Origin: Micromussa lordhowensis
Taxonomy: Eukaryota > Cnidaria > Anthozoa > Scleractinia > Lobophylliidae
DNA length: 64,000 nucleotides
Assembly (NCBI GenBank): GCA_964020085.1
Contig: OZ026609.1
Location: forward strand, 1,340,201-1,404,200
Direction: 5' to 3'
Numbering within the stretch: position 1 is the stretch's first letter; each line of letters begins with the position of its first letter. The translations under genes and the position numbers were made by a program. Below are positions 1 through 11,479 of this stretch, piece by piece. The notes below the pieces were generated by a model that had not been told where the DNA came from, searched no databases, and worked only from the letters and a program-made list of their open reading frames with translations.

Positions 1-56
1 CGATTTGGTGATCATTTCAGGGTTGGGGATCATTTCGGGGTCGGGATCATTTCGGG

Positions 57-134
57 GGCTGTACAGAGCATTGCACCGGTAACGCAAAGGTCGTGGGTTC
101 GAATCCCGTTCAAAGCCTGAAAAAACAGGTCATT
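57..134 (+). repeat. tRNA-derived SINE fragment (Thr-like)
   Basis: The sequence AGAGCA, an anticodon-arm-like CCGGTAA loop (anticodon position GGT), then GTGGGTTCGAATCCC (a box B match) and a 3' acceptor-like AAAGCCTG, followed by a small CCTG-A6-CAGG hairpin. The D arm is largely missing, so it is not an intact tRNA gene. It is probably the head of a tRNA-derived SINE or a decayed tRNA copy. Confidence 0.55.
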
Positions 135-325
135 TTCCCAGTAGTGTTATGGCTGCATTCGCATCTATCATCATTTCTACACAATTATATGTGTTTTGAA
201 CTAAGCCGTACAACAGTCTTCTTGCTCTAGATGGCAAAACTAACAAAAAGCAACATAAACAGCACTAGCCGTATGTTGGATGCTAAAATATTTCTGCAAG
301 AAGTTATGTGCGTGATATCAGGCTC

Positions 326-643
326 CAATGCCTACAGGTAAAGTCTGCATACGGGCCTAGTGGCTCATCAGGCCGGAGCTTATCCCCGTTTCAGTAGTAT
401 GAAGCGACTAGGAGTATTTCTACTCCCCCCTGGATGGGATGCTAGTCCATCGCAGGGTTACCCACAGCATCAAATTCGCCGGTACCCATTTATACACCTG
501 GGTGGAGAGAGGCACTGTGAGAGTAAAGTGTCTTGCCCAAGAACACAACACAATGTCCCCGGCCAGGGCTCGAACCCGGAGCACTCGCTCCGGAGTCGAG
601 CGCACTAACTATGAGGCCACCGCACCCCCACAATGCCTACAGG
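326..643 (-). mobile_element. Full-length tRNA-derived SINE (family 1) with target duplication
   Basis: On the minus strand the element starts with a tRNA-like head (GTGGCCTCATAGTTAGTGCGC as box A region, GGGTTCGAGCCC as box B) and ends in the family tail (CCTAGTCGCTTCATACTAC... GCAGACTTTACC). It is flanked by a perfect 13-bp duplication, CAATGCCTACAGG, at 326-338 and 631-643, as expected for LINE-machinery insertion. Other copies of the family lie at 14938, 19771 and 41138. Apparent ORFs across it are chance. Confidence 0.85.
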
Positions 644-1269
644 CTGGCTCCAAAATTACTCAAACACCATCCAGACACAAATTGTATTTTGCCGTGATAG
701 TTGTGGGCCTCAAATCAGAGACAATTCTAAATAGGCAAATATAATAGAACAAACTATAAATTGATATTAGTGTTCAGGGCGCTTATTTCCAAATGCTCAA
801 ATGCAGATTTTCTCTTTTCAACCTCCAGAATTGAAGACCTTTTTTTATACAATCAACTAAACTTTTTGGCAAGACACATTTAGTGATTCTGCATTTACTA
901 TTAATTCTGGAACGTTTCATAAGGATAAGACAAAGTTTACAATTCTTTTTAAATTTCATAATTGTATGGGGATAATTATAATTTGAGGGGGTTATTCAAG
1001 GAGGGGAACTTTACTGAGGAAATTTCAGACCCATTTGATTTGCTAAAGTGATGGCACATGTACTAGCAAAACTAAAACAGCAAGTCGAAGAAAGCTCCAA
1101 CACAAAATGCTATATGCTGCACTTTTAACAGTAGGTGTCGTTCCAACTGGTGGAGGTGCTGTTATTAAATCTCGAGGAAATTCACTGTTACGAGCAAGGC
1201 TGCACCAGTCATCCACATCTACAATGAAACAGAATATTCATTGTCATTAAGCACATCAGTAGTATACCC

Positions 1270-1352
1270 TGTACATTTGAAGCTGTGTTTGACAGACTCT
1301 ACTAAAACGTTAAAACAAGTAGAGTCAGTGTCAAACACAGCTTTGAATGTAC
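1270..1352. repeat. 83-bp imperfect palindrome
   Basis: The arms read TGTACATTTGAAGCTGTGTTTGACA-x-ACTCTAC and its inverted counterpart around a short A-rich loop. It is probably a foldback MITE. No target duplication was resolved. Confidence 0.6.
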
Positions 1353-1709
1353 ACTACTCATGTCCATCTCTGACTGCAATTATAGCATTTTTAGTTTAAT
1401 GTAGGCACATGTATAAAACAATCATTTTTTCCAAGCTTCATGCTACAGCAGATAAGACAAGGTCAGTCAACCAGGTCAGCTTGCTAGCCTTACAGTGTAA
1501 ATTATCCACCAATAACCAGAATTCGCCTAATCTAATACACCTTCAATGGTGTGCAGCATTATAACTCAAAATAATAAGGGAAGTCCAGCATTAACCAGTA
1601 CTAACGCTTTATTATTGTGATGATATAAAGGAAGGTCGTGTTGGCTTAGATAGCTTACCCCTTTCATAATGTTTCAGACCCCTTTTTTAATGTTACATTT
1701 ACGTTTACC

Positions 1710-1952
1710 CAGACCTTCCAACCCTCACGGTTTGACCGTGAGACTCACGGTTTGGGATGCCAATTCACGGCTTTGCCTCTTAATCTCACGGTGAATCAGA
1801 AAGCCTTAAAATTGCCAAACAATTCCGGAAGGTATTATTTGACGCATATTTTTGACGTCTCCAGGTTTGAGGTCCTAATCTCCAGGTTTATCTGGGCTTT
1901 TTTTCAAAACCTGCAGATTTGGATGTGATGGGGGTTGGAAGGTCTGTTTACC
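1710..1952. mobile_element. MITE with CAGACCTTCCAACCC inverted termini
   Basis: The 15-bp terminal inverted repeats CAGACCTTCCAACCC and GGGTTGGAAGGTCTG bound about 237 bp. The interior has short repeated motifs (TCACGGTTT, CTCCAGGTTT). TTTACC occurs immediately outside both ends (left ending at 1709, right at 1947-1952), suggesting a 6-7 bp target duplication. There is no coding capacity. Confidence 0.75.
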
Positions 1953-2190
1953 TTTTTCAATATTTGTAAATTAGATTTGCATAAATTAGATTTGTAATGT
2001 GTCACCCTCAGTTAATAAGGTTATTATTTATTGCGGGCGACCAGCGGAGCCCGCAATCCTAATCTCAACATTGGTTTCAAACGCATGCGCGGCAGTTATA
2101 TAGCCTTGCAGTGACTCGAATTTAGCAAAAAAAGTCGTCCTTCCAAATATTTGTCCCTAGGGACACTAAGAACCAATGAAATGAAAGGAC

Positions 2191-2288
2191 GTAATTTTAG
2201 CACAGGCGCTTTGACCACGCGAGACAAACACGAAGCAGCAGTAATTTGAGCACAGGCGTTCTGACCGCTAGAAACCAACACCAAGCAG
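2191..2288. repeat. Two-copy 50-bp tandem duplication
   Basis: The unit GTAATTTxAGCACAGGCG... ACxAAGCAG is present twice with a period of 50 bp (starts at 2191 and 2241). Nearby, AATCACGTGCAGxTCATGCA also occurs twice (about 2405 and 2509), so this area has been locally duplicated. Confidence 0.6.
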
Positions 2289-4298
2289 AAGACAATTCTC
2301 ACCAAAGCATAGCTGTTTCACCTTCCATAGTCAATGATCTTTAATGTAGTTGAAGGGCTCAAATAATATGTAAATTTCGCCTTCTTGAAGCTAAGAATGT
2401 CAAGAATCACGTGCAGTTCATGCAGAAGTGGCGGTCCAGGTCGCGGTCCATAAATTGGAATGCACACAACACAATTTTATCACGTGGACGACGTCTATTT
2501 CGTCGAAGAATCACGTGCAGCTCATGCATAGCTGGCGCGCCGTCCAATCAAAATCGAGCGCGTGAACGTTTCCTGTCCGTGTCTGTTGTTGTCGGGTATC
2601 GAAATCAATACAGTCATGTCGTTTCAGTTTTCTTAACAAACAGTTTGTGTTTTTAACAGATATAATTCCAAACAATATTGTGCATTTCTCTTTCCATTAC
2701 AATTTCAAATAAATCACTGTTCCATTACATCAAATCTTGACTAAAGCAATATGTCCGTTTTATAATCAACAGTGTTTTTATTTACAACGTGAAAAAATAA
2801 CCATTTTGTCAAACCCAACACAAAATAGAACTAGTGTATAATCAAACTGGTGTTACTGTTTCACAACGTCAGTAAAACCACTCTTAGGTCCCTTTGTCTC
2901 GTTTATGGGAAAACAATCACCCACACTATGCAACCCTTTATTGCCCCGCAAATATAAATGCCCAAAATGGAAAAAGAACACAACGCCACTGTTTTACAAT
3001 GAATTCGTTAACCTCAGTGAAACAAATCATGCATAGCCCTCGCCCGCACTTCCTAACCTGTGGTTATTACTAGTTATTTATATATATACCGGTAACTAGT
3101 CTTGCTGTCCCATGATAGGATGCAAGCTGCAACAATGGCTCAGCTCAATTTTGAATGCTTGAATTCAGCAACAAACAAAGTTATCTGAACCATCAATCTG
3201 ATAATGACTAAGATACAAAAAATGCAAGTTTGCTAAACATTGGGGTCTGATGCAGCTGCTTTTTCCATACAACCAATCCTTGTTTTCTACATTTTCAAAA
3301 CAAAACCGATTGTCAGAGGCTCACACTTTGTTTATCACCGTTTCCATTCCAATACAGTGATAAACAGCTTTACTTTTATTGTTAAATAAAATGAGGACCA
3401 TACAACGTATAGATACATTAAATTCAATTTAATAACCTCAAATTCTCTAGATTCTTATACATCCGATTTGTTAGCATCTCTTTAAAAAGCAATAGTATTT
3501 TATCTATTTCATTTCTTGGTTAATTTTAGGTTTTTAGATGCCTGATTAAAAAACTTTTTTTTTACCTAGTACTATGTTTTTCCAAAGTGGGTGTGGGTGT
3601 GACTTTTAGTTTACTGACATAACTCATGTATATGTACATGTATGTAGATACAGATGTAGTGAATACACAAAGGTCTGACTCTTAATCCATGGACACACAG
3701 AGCTTTTGGGCAAAAATGCATTTTTGAACATTTTGCGGGACATTTTCTGCCTCAAGGTGGGCCAAATTAACTCCCAAAAGGCATTTGCAACATGACAACA
3801 TGCCTTTCTTTCTACTAGTGTCACATTTTATGATATTTTTGCTCTGGCATGTGCACCAATCAACATTTTGAGTTTTTGGATGAGAAAATGACCAACAGCT
3901 TTCTGTCTTTTTTTGTTAATTTTTTTTTGCCTTTCCTTCTCCTAAAGTTTGATAACTTTTTGCTACAGTGGTTGATTTTCTACTTGGCTTGCTTCCAGTT
4001 CAGGAATTCCTGAGAAAACATCATCGAGAAGGGCAATTCTTACCACAGAGTAGCCAAGTGTAGTTTAGGGAAATTTTCCTCAAAGTTTTCCACTCAAACT
4101 TGTGAGCGTTTTTGTGCATATTTCAGGCTAAACTGACCCAATAACTCTGATCTGGGTATCATGGGAAAGATCTTTTCGACCTTCAAAACTTGAGTATAAG
4201 TGATGTTAATTTTGGTCAAAGGTGATGATGTTAGACGTGGAACAAAGGTTAAGAGTCCTGCAAACAGAAACTCAAAAACATGATTAAGGTTTCCTCAC

Positions 4299-7200
4299 CT
4301 GCTCCAACAGGACTTGGCGTTAGTCTGTACCAGAATTGCGCACCAGTATCACAGCCTGCTCCAGTGTCACAGTAGAACTCAAATATCACTGTGTCTGTTG
4401 TTGGACCCCAGCAGTCCACACTTAGAAAGCCACCCTTAAAAGAGAGTGAAAACTGAGTTGAGTAGCATAATAATTATCGAGTTGTGTAGGATTGTTACAT
4501 AACAGTTTGGTTAATGCATGCTGGGACCACGTGTAATAAACAAGTCACCATCTTGGTTGTTTGGAACATGTTTTTTGTCTGGCTAATACTAGGGAGCTTA
4601 AGCAAACTACGACGACGACGGCAACCAGAACGTCGCCAAACAAAAGGTTTAATGAGCAGCTGTAACAGTCCTCAGTGACACTGTCCAATGGCTTCAAGAC
4701 ATTAGCCTAACGGAGACCTCTCACACCCTTTGTGGCCCTGGGAATATCTGCCTGCTAGTTGAAAGTGAGTTCCATGCACAACAATCAGACAAACCAGCAT
4801 TATGGAGCCTGTCTATGCCTCGGACAATCAAACATGTTCACTACTCAGCAGAAAGGCTTGTGTTGAACTCGGGCTCATAATGCATGCTGAGAAGGATGTA
4901 GAGGAAGTGAATTCTGGACCAACAGCAGAGTTCCCAGCACTATTCACTGGCCTTGGCTGGCTGAAAATTGAATGACACTTAACACCTCGCACTGATGCTA
5001 AGCCATTTTGCCTATACAATCCGAGGAAAATCCCTCATCCCCTGTTACCACAGGTGAAAAGTCAGATCATCTCTCTTGTGACAGCTCCAACTGAATGGCG
5101 TGCAGGAATTGTCCCAGTCCTCAAACTTAATGGAAAAGTACAAATCTGTGTTGACCTGACCAAGCTTAACAAAGCCGTCCAGCAGGAAGTTCACCCCATG
5201 CCTTCTGTCAACGAGAGTCTTAAGAAGCTAGGAAACAGCAAAATATTCTCCAAACTTGATGCCAATAGTGGATTTTGCCAGAAACCCCTTGACGAGGAGT
5301 CCCAACTGCTTACAACCTTATAACGTGGATGTGGGAAGAGCCTCAACAACAGGCTTTTCAGCAAATTAAAGAAGCTTAAGTGTCCTCGGGAATACTAGCC
5401 CAATGTAACCCAGATTTGACCTACTGTCATCTCGGCAAATGCTTTCAGCACACATGATCTGCTTTGCATCCAGGTCTCTAAGCGAAACAGAGAAACATTA
5501 TGCAGTCTTCAAAAAGAAGCCCTTGCAGTCACATAAACCAGTGAGAAGTTCTCAGATTATGTGCTTGGAATACCCTTTGTTCTTGAGACAGATCATAAGC
5601 CACTCACTACACTCCTGAACTCAATGGAACTCTCAAAGATGCCTCCCTGCATCCTGCGTTTCGGCCTGAGACTTATGTGATACACATACACGCTGTATCA
5701 AGTTCAGTATGTGCCACTGATGCCGTCTCTTGTGCACTGGTTGGCATCCCAGAGCAAGCAGACAAGTCACAAGTTACTTGCAAAAGAAGTAGAAGCATTT
5801 ACAACTCAGACAACAGCAAGTTTACCTGCCACAGCTATGGGACTACAAGAAATCAAAGAGACACAGAAAGTGGATCAAGAATGCAGCAAGGTAAGAGCTT
5901 ACTGCCTCCAAGGATGGCCTGCCTATACGCCTCATCAGCCACTCCTTCGCTCACACTGGGAAAGCAGAGGCCTCCTCTGTTGTAGATAAGTTACTCATCT
6001 TTGAACACCGCTTTAAATAGTTATCCCACTTGAGGAGAATGAGACTACAGATCCTTGACTGCATCCACACTAGTCACTTGGGAATCACTAAATGCCGGTC
6101 CAGGGCCCGCACATCAGTCTGGTGGCCAGGGCTCTCAAAGCAAACAGAGGACCTTGTTGCCCAGTGCGTCACTTGTGCCAAAGATCAACAAAGCCCAAAG
6201 AACCACTTATATCAGCCTCCTTTCCATCTCGATCATGGGAAAGGATTGCAACCAATCTGTTCGAGTTGAAAGGGAAAGTCTACCTCATTGTTGTGGACTA
6301 TCACTCCAGGTGGTTTGAAACTATGGGACTTGGCAATGAAACATCCAGGCCTGTTGTTCAAGTACTCAAGGAATTCTTTGCCAGGAAAGAAAAAGGAAAG
6401 TATGGGGGCCATACACTGGCTAAATAGTATTACAAAATCCCAAAATTGCTGTGGGTAGAATGCTGTTAATAAAACCCTTATGAACCGGCTGACCCCTACT
6501 AAGTGGCCTTGGCCACCTTTTGGTCGTGAGAGAGTTCTTTAAATTGTCCTTGTAACCAGACAGTCTCTTAAGCGGCCACCAAAAATGTAATTGGAAAAAG
6601 TGATGACAGATGAGAGTCTAAAATAGAAACTGAGCACTAATAAAAACATTCAAAACACGTGCTGATTATGATTGCCTTGATTTTATGTTCACTTAGCAAT
6701 TTACCCAAACTAAAAAAATTCTAAGTACACAAACCCCTATTAAGCGACCACCTCCCATTTCCTTAAGGGTGGCTGCTTAATAGGGGTTCGACTGTCAGTT
6801 TGGCGATGTTGTTCATGCAAGCAAACAGGTTTTGGTATTCTGATGAAAACCAGCAACCTTGTCATTTCGTCAAATTTGCTAGCCTCCATTCACATCCCTA
6901 CACAAGGTGGGATTAGAATAGAATAGATAACTTTATTTATACAGGGTAAAAATATCACATGTTAATTACAAAACTCACAAATTACATCCTAATCAGTGGC
7001 GGATCTAGGGGAGGGGTCCGGGGGGCCCACACACACCCCCCCCCCCCCTTATTTTGGTTAAAAAAAGAAGAAATGACTGAAGGGAAAATGGCCGCCATGG
7101 CAAGTAAATCAAAAATAATAATAATATATATCAATTAAAGTGAATGAATGCCATGTGTTTATGCTATTTACACGCATTAGTCAGAAGAGACTGCTTTAAA

Positions 7201-9964
7201 ACTGGCGAGAGTTTGTGCTTACCGCAAGTTGACAAGTAGCTAAAACAGTTCCTTAGAATTTTTAGTTGGTGTAGGGCAGTGGAACAACCAGTTTGCCCTC
7301 ACAGTCCCTTAGTGAATAAGAAGAAATTTCACTACAGTTGGTGAACTCTCAGCAACTATATATAGTGAATGAACTAACCACAGAACTACGAACTACAGAA
7401 ACTATATACTTAACATCAATCTTATCCAGAACAATTTTTAGCACTGTCAAGTGACTTAAAAAACATTAATATTGATACCTTCTGACTTAAAACATTTGTT
7501 TATACTTTCTACAGACATACCTGAGTACATTCTTTTTTTGGAGTGGGTTTACTGTCATCTCTCACACTAGTCAGAAGCAATAAGCAATTGATAAGTAACA
7601 AATATTGTTTAGAAAATAGCCCAAAGAAAATATGCACACCGGTTGGCTTAAAATCGTGTTCCTATAACTCGATAGAAGCATAGAACTAGCATGAGCTATT
7701 GATGTAATGAAATATACGATGGTGATGATGGTGCGAGCGAAGATAATTTACTTCGACGAAGAAAAAGAAAAACAACTTGTTTACTTCGATCATCAAAATG
7801 TAAATTCTCTTTGTTCGCGCCATCATTATGTCAACAGCTCATGCTTGTTCTGTGTTTCTATCGAGTTATAGAAACACGGTTTTAAACCAATCAGCGTGCA
7901 TATTTGCTTTGGGTTATTTTCTAATTAATGATATCAACCAGACATTATGTATCATAATCACAGAGACCATACCATACTGCTTTGCCAGGGACACGAGTTT
8001 GAATCTGTGGAGGATAAAGAGAAAAATATATATACATGACATGTACATGTATATATACATTGCATATACTGTAAAAAGTAAGAAATTATGAGCAGGTCAG
8101 TAAGTCTTTTAAGAGTTGGTTTCTAATTTCTATGAATTGATGCATCGGAAACGTAATATTTAACTCTCAGACTTAACTTTTCATGGTGGAAATTCCTAAA
8201 TTTATGCACTTACAGAGCTTGAAAAAAAAACTTGAATTATGGCTTACCCTTCGGACATTACTAGAAGGTCTCAAATTTTGCTTGCCCCGGGAAAGTCTTA
8301 CCGTCGCTTGCAACTACCTGTCCACACACATGACAAAAACATGTTCTGCTGGCCAATCAAAATTCAAAGTTCTGACAATCAAACATCAAAGTTTACCTGC
8401 CCACTTCAACAACTTTATATTTGCATAAGTGGCGCCAAAACGTTCCCAAGTGGGCGGTTGATCGAACTTCGAAGTTTTTGTCACGCATGTGGACAGGTAG
8501 TTGCAAGCGACAGTAGTTTGCTTTAATATGTTCAATTGGCACTCAACTTGCCTGGGCCTGAGAATGAAAAGTTACTTAGCTTTGCCCGACTTGAGAATCT
8601 ACTTGTCCCAGATGACGGGACAGCACTTTTTTCAAGCCCTGACTTACATATGGATACAGGCTTACCATGACCTCCAGATCTCTTGATGTTAAATTTTTCA
8701 CATATACACATGGGTTTTTTATCTCAGACTGCACACCAGGGTATTGTGCTATTGCAATCATATATCCCAAGGGTCTCTTGGTAAAATCATCTGCAACACT
8801 AATGTTCCTGTCATACTGTTCAGAGGGAATCAGCTTAAACTCTGTGCAGTCGCTAAGTTGTAAAGTGGACACTGCAATGTAACAAAATTACAGGTGCATT
8901 TTTAGAGAACAGTTCTATATACTCCTTCTCACACACCGCTGGGAGCCATGCCAAGCCGAACCACACAGCCTGACCTTTATTAACATAACAATATAATTGT
9001 CTTATAATGACACAAAAAGTGGCTAGAGAACAATTTTCCTCACTTAACACATTCTACAAGTACTTCATCGGTGGGTGGGCGGGGCATGTCAGGCAATGGC
9101 GGATGGCAAAACAAAAACTGACACCTTGCAAGCCATGTGACCTGAAAACCCCCCGCAAACCTGTACCCAGACTCCCAGCCGTGTGTGAGAAAAACGTTTC
9201 CGCTTCTTTTGTTACTCAGCCAGCGGAAAACCACACTTTTATTTTAATAGTACATAAATATATCATTATATATTCTGATTGGTTCCCTTAGCAGTCCGAA
9301 TTTTGAAATACAGACTAAGATGACCGCTCATGGACTAATTTCAGCAAATTCCTTTTTTAAAAAAAAGTAATGTGAGAAACAATAGTGCTTAATACCTTTT
9401 GTGTGCATTTACTAAGAAGGGATTAGATTTTATTACTCTCAAAGTGCTGGGGTGGAGGTACATGTAAAACAGACTTTCTGTCATAACCTCAATGCAATTA
9501 CCATCAGAAATTCAAGACCGAATGGAAATGGCACTAGAATCGATATATCTGGAGCCTCCATTGGAACTGGTAGAGAGGAGAAGCAACTCATCCACAACGA
9601 GTAGAAATAGGTCTCCTTATTTCAGGTTACAGGTGTGATCAAACCTTCATTTTGAGCCCAGTGACCCTATTCAGGCCAGTGCTCATCTCTGGTTTCTGTA
9701 GCATGAACTAACTAGGAATATTTCTACTCCCTCCTGGATGGGTCATGCCAGTCCATCGCATGCTTAGACATGAATCAAATTATTGCCACCAATGGGCCAA
9801 TTTAATCCTGTTTTTCTCCCGTCATTCTACATGTATATGGGAGAATTTTTACTCGCACATTCTTGCTACTTGCAAACTCCAAAACCCACTCTGTTTAGTT
9901 AGTTTGAGAGTGTCAAATGTGAGCCTTTGTGGCCCTCCATTAGCCCTTTCACCACCAGTGGCCC

Positions 9965-9998
<34 letters not shown>

Positions 9999-10079
9999 CT
10001 TACTCGTCAAAGGGAGACCCTTGGTGGTGAAAGGGTTAAAAAAAACTATCTCCCTTAACCCTTTCACCACCAGTGGCCC

Positions 10080-10125
<46 letters not shown>

Positions 10126-10885
10126 AGGGAGACCCTTGGTGGTGAAAGGGTTAGGAGGGTGACTGAAAACTGTCAGGGGAAAGGACAAGGTGGCAAATTT
10201 ACCCGGTACATTTTCCCTTGTGTGCATGCAACTTAGCTGCCTGCTGTCTTGTGCACAAATTGTTTCCCAAAGGATGTATGTTGGCTAATCTACATTCTTC
10301 ATATTTACTACAACCTACACTGTAACAAACAACCATGTACAGTGACTACAAATCTGTGGCCGGTGCTGTCCACAAAATATGTCCAGCTTTGTGTTCCAGA
10401 CTCTCAAATCAAGACCTAATCTAACAATAAATCTAATTAAATTTAATTAAACAGCGCTTCGATTTTACGATCAATTGACAGAAGCAAGCTTGACAGCTTC
10501 AAAACAACTGAAACTTCAAGTAAATTCCGTACCAAGTACGACGAGGGCAACAAACAATTCTAACTATACTTGGCCATCTGGACGAAAAACCCAGTCTGCC
10601 GGATTGAAACTATCGCGTGAAGAACCCAACGTTTGTACAAAGAATTGTAAGATCAAAACAGTAAACTTTATGGTTGTTCAAACATGTTTGAAAAAGATTC
10701 GAGAAGGAAATACCTGCCGAATACTTGCACTAATTTCCGGAAGATCAGAGATCGACGCTTTATAATACTAAAATGATTGCCGTATTTGTAGCAAAAATTG
10801 CGACAGAATAATACTCACCTGGGATAATTATTACACTGAAGGTAAGGAAGATAAAAAACATAAGGTTTCGAAACCTAAAATCCAT
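4299..10885 (-). CDS. 5' part of a signal-peptide protein gene, unidentified
   Basis: I assembled three minus-strand exons. Exon 1 (10885-10819) starts at an ATG preceded by an in-frame TAG. It encodes a short basic N-terminus, then a hydrophobic run (LMFFIFLTFSVIIIP) typical of a signal peptide, and ends at GTGAGT in phase 1. Exon 2 (8871-8666) follows a TTGCAG acceptor with matching phase. It encodes a Cys-containing extracellular segment with two N-glycosylation sequons (NIS, NLT) and ends at GTAAGC in phase 0. Exon 3 (4434-4299) begins in phase 0 after TTTTAAG, encodes a Cys/Trp-rich segment (SVDCWGP, EFYC, GCDTGAQFWY), and ends at GTGAGG in phase 1, so further exons are expected. None was found in 1-4298, so the gene probably runs off the left edge. 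The product is probably secreted or a type I membrane ectodomain. The family is not recognised; a resemblance to polycystin REJ modules is only a guess. It is divergent from the WD40 gene. Confidence 0.6.
4880..6427 (+). pseudogene. Decayed Ty3/gypsy-like retrotransposon pol
   Basis: Broken reading frames carry the ordered domains of a gypsy-class pol. An ALFTGLG segment and a PHPLLPQVK linker precede a reverse transcriptase N-terminal part (VDLTKLN, then HPMPSV, FSKLDANSGF). The RT catalytic core (YxDD region) is deleted. RNase H remnants follow (SETEKHYAV, LETDHKPLTTLL), then the integrase H2C2 zinc finger (HTSHLGITKC, VWWPGL, CVTC) and the start of the integrase core (LIVVDYHSRW). Frameshifts and internal stops separate the parts, and no LTRs or later integrase residues were found. 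It is a dead 5'- and 3'-truncated copy inside intron 2 of the minus-strand signal-peptide gene. Confidence 0.85.
6481..6795. repeat. Hairpin MITE with CCCCTATTAAGCGxCCACC motifs
   Basis: A strong hairpin at 6731-6794 has arms AACCCCTATTAAGCGACCACC and GGGTGGCTGCTTAATAGGGGTT. A degenerate partner motif (CCCCTACTAAGTGGCCTTGG) lies near 6495, and CTTAAGCGGCCACC at about 6570. Boundaries are approximate. Confidence 0.6.
6990..7075. repeat. GTGGCGGATCTAGGGG repeat with poly-C tract
   Basis: AGTGGCGGATCTAGGGG, then GGTCCGGGGGGCCC and a C-run before TTATTTTGGTTAAAA. This composition is typical of a dispersed animal DNA-transposon end. Identity is inferred only. Confidence 0.4.
7610..7923. mobile_element. 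Foldback MITE with ~88-bp inverted arms
   Basis: The left arm (7610 to about 7700) and right arm (about 7837 to 7923) are inverted copies: TAGAAAATAGCCCAAAGxAAATATGCAC... against its complement ending GGTTATTTTCTA. Both arms contain CTATAACTCGATAG, a core also found in the palindrome at 27.5-27.7 kb. Confidence 0.75.
8299..8515. mobile_element. TIR element, 42-bp inverted termini
   Basis: The arms at 8299-8340 and 8474-8515 are near-perfect inverted copies (TACxGTCGCTTGCAACTACC and so on to GACAAAAAC). The interior is non-coding, consistent with a MITE. Its right end is about 150 bp from exon 2 of the minus-strand gene. Confidence 0.75.
9685..9765 (-). repeat. SINE family 1 fragment
   Basis: It matches only the central/tail part of the family at 326-643 in the same orientation: GTTTCTGTAGCATGAA, then TAGGAATATTTCTACTCCC, TCCTGGATGGG and CCAGTCCATCGCA. 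Both ends are missing. Confidence 0.65.
9940..10154. mobile_element. Two adjacent 100-bp piggyBac-like MITEs
   Basis: Two almost identical 100-bp copies (9940-10039 and 10055-10154) are separated by 15 bp. Each is bounded by TTAA or TTAG and has inverted termini CCCTTTCACCACCA and TGGTGGTGAAAGGG. TTAA targets and CCCTTT ends are the hallmark of piggyBac-class elements; no transposase is present. Confidence 0.8.
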
Positions 10886-11447
10886 TTTTTTTTGCTAAAC
10901 TTTCGACCTCTTTGTCAAATAGGAGTCACGCGCGACTTCCTCGCGTTTGCGAAACTGACATACCGAGGGTGAAATCCCCAGCGGAGGATGGTAAGTATGG
11001 TAAGTTTTTTTTCGCTGCAAAGAAATCTTTTCAACAGAAGATAAAACATTGATTGTAATATTTCAATAATAAATACACGTACTTAAGGAAGACAACTGTA
11101 TTTTTTTGAGAATTTTAGGACATTTCTAAATTTTCGCGTGACTAACAGAGTGACGCACTATTGCGTGACATTTTGCTCTCCCAAATTTGGCCAGTATTGC
11201 AAACGAGGTTTACCTGGGTCCAGCTCCCGTCCAAATACAAAAGTTTTGCACAAAAACTGCTGAGTACAATTCATATTTCACGGCTAAAAGGGAATATATT
11301 AGGACTTCCTGAAAGCTATCATGTTAAACATATGACATAACGTATGAAGTTCAGTCTGTAGGTATCATATACACCTCATTCTTTCGCCCTTTGGAGAACG
11401 AAGTCGATCAACGCTCGGTCAGAAAACTTGAACAATTGAACTTACCC

Positions 11448-11474
11448 ATGGCGAAGGAGTCTTTTCTCACTTGA
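11448..11474 (+). promoter_or_regulatory. Short upstream ORF in the WD40 gene leader
   Basis: An ATG in a good initiation context (CCCATGG) opens an 8-codon ORF (MAKESFLT) that stops six bases before the proposed WD40 start codon. If the transcript begins upstream, this uORF could reduce or gate initiation. The transcription start is not visible, so its inclusion in the mRNA is inferred. Confidence 0.35.
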
Positions 11475-11479
11475 ATGTT

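Noticed and set aside
57..118. Functional tRNA-Thr gene
   Set aside because: The D arm is mostly missing and the anticodon stem has a mismatch; it is better explained as a SINE head or decayed copy.
360..744. ORFs of 61-101 codons on both strands
   Set aside because: They run through a SINE copy and its flank.
10475..10765. 96-codon plus-strand ORF between the divergent genes
   Set aside because: It needs a non-ATG start, has no domain and lies in the intron/promoter side of the minus-strand gene.
10977..11005. GGAGGATGGTAAGT as a start-codon exon of the WD40 gene
   Set aside because: Joining this ATG to any acceptor between 11400 and 11480 leads to an immediate stop; the ATG at 11480 after an in-frame TGA is simpler.
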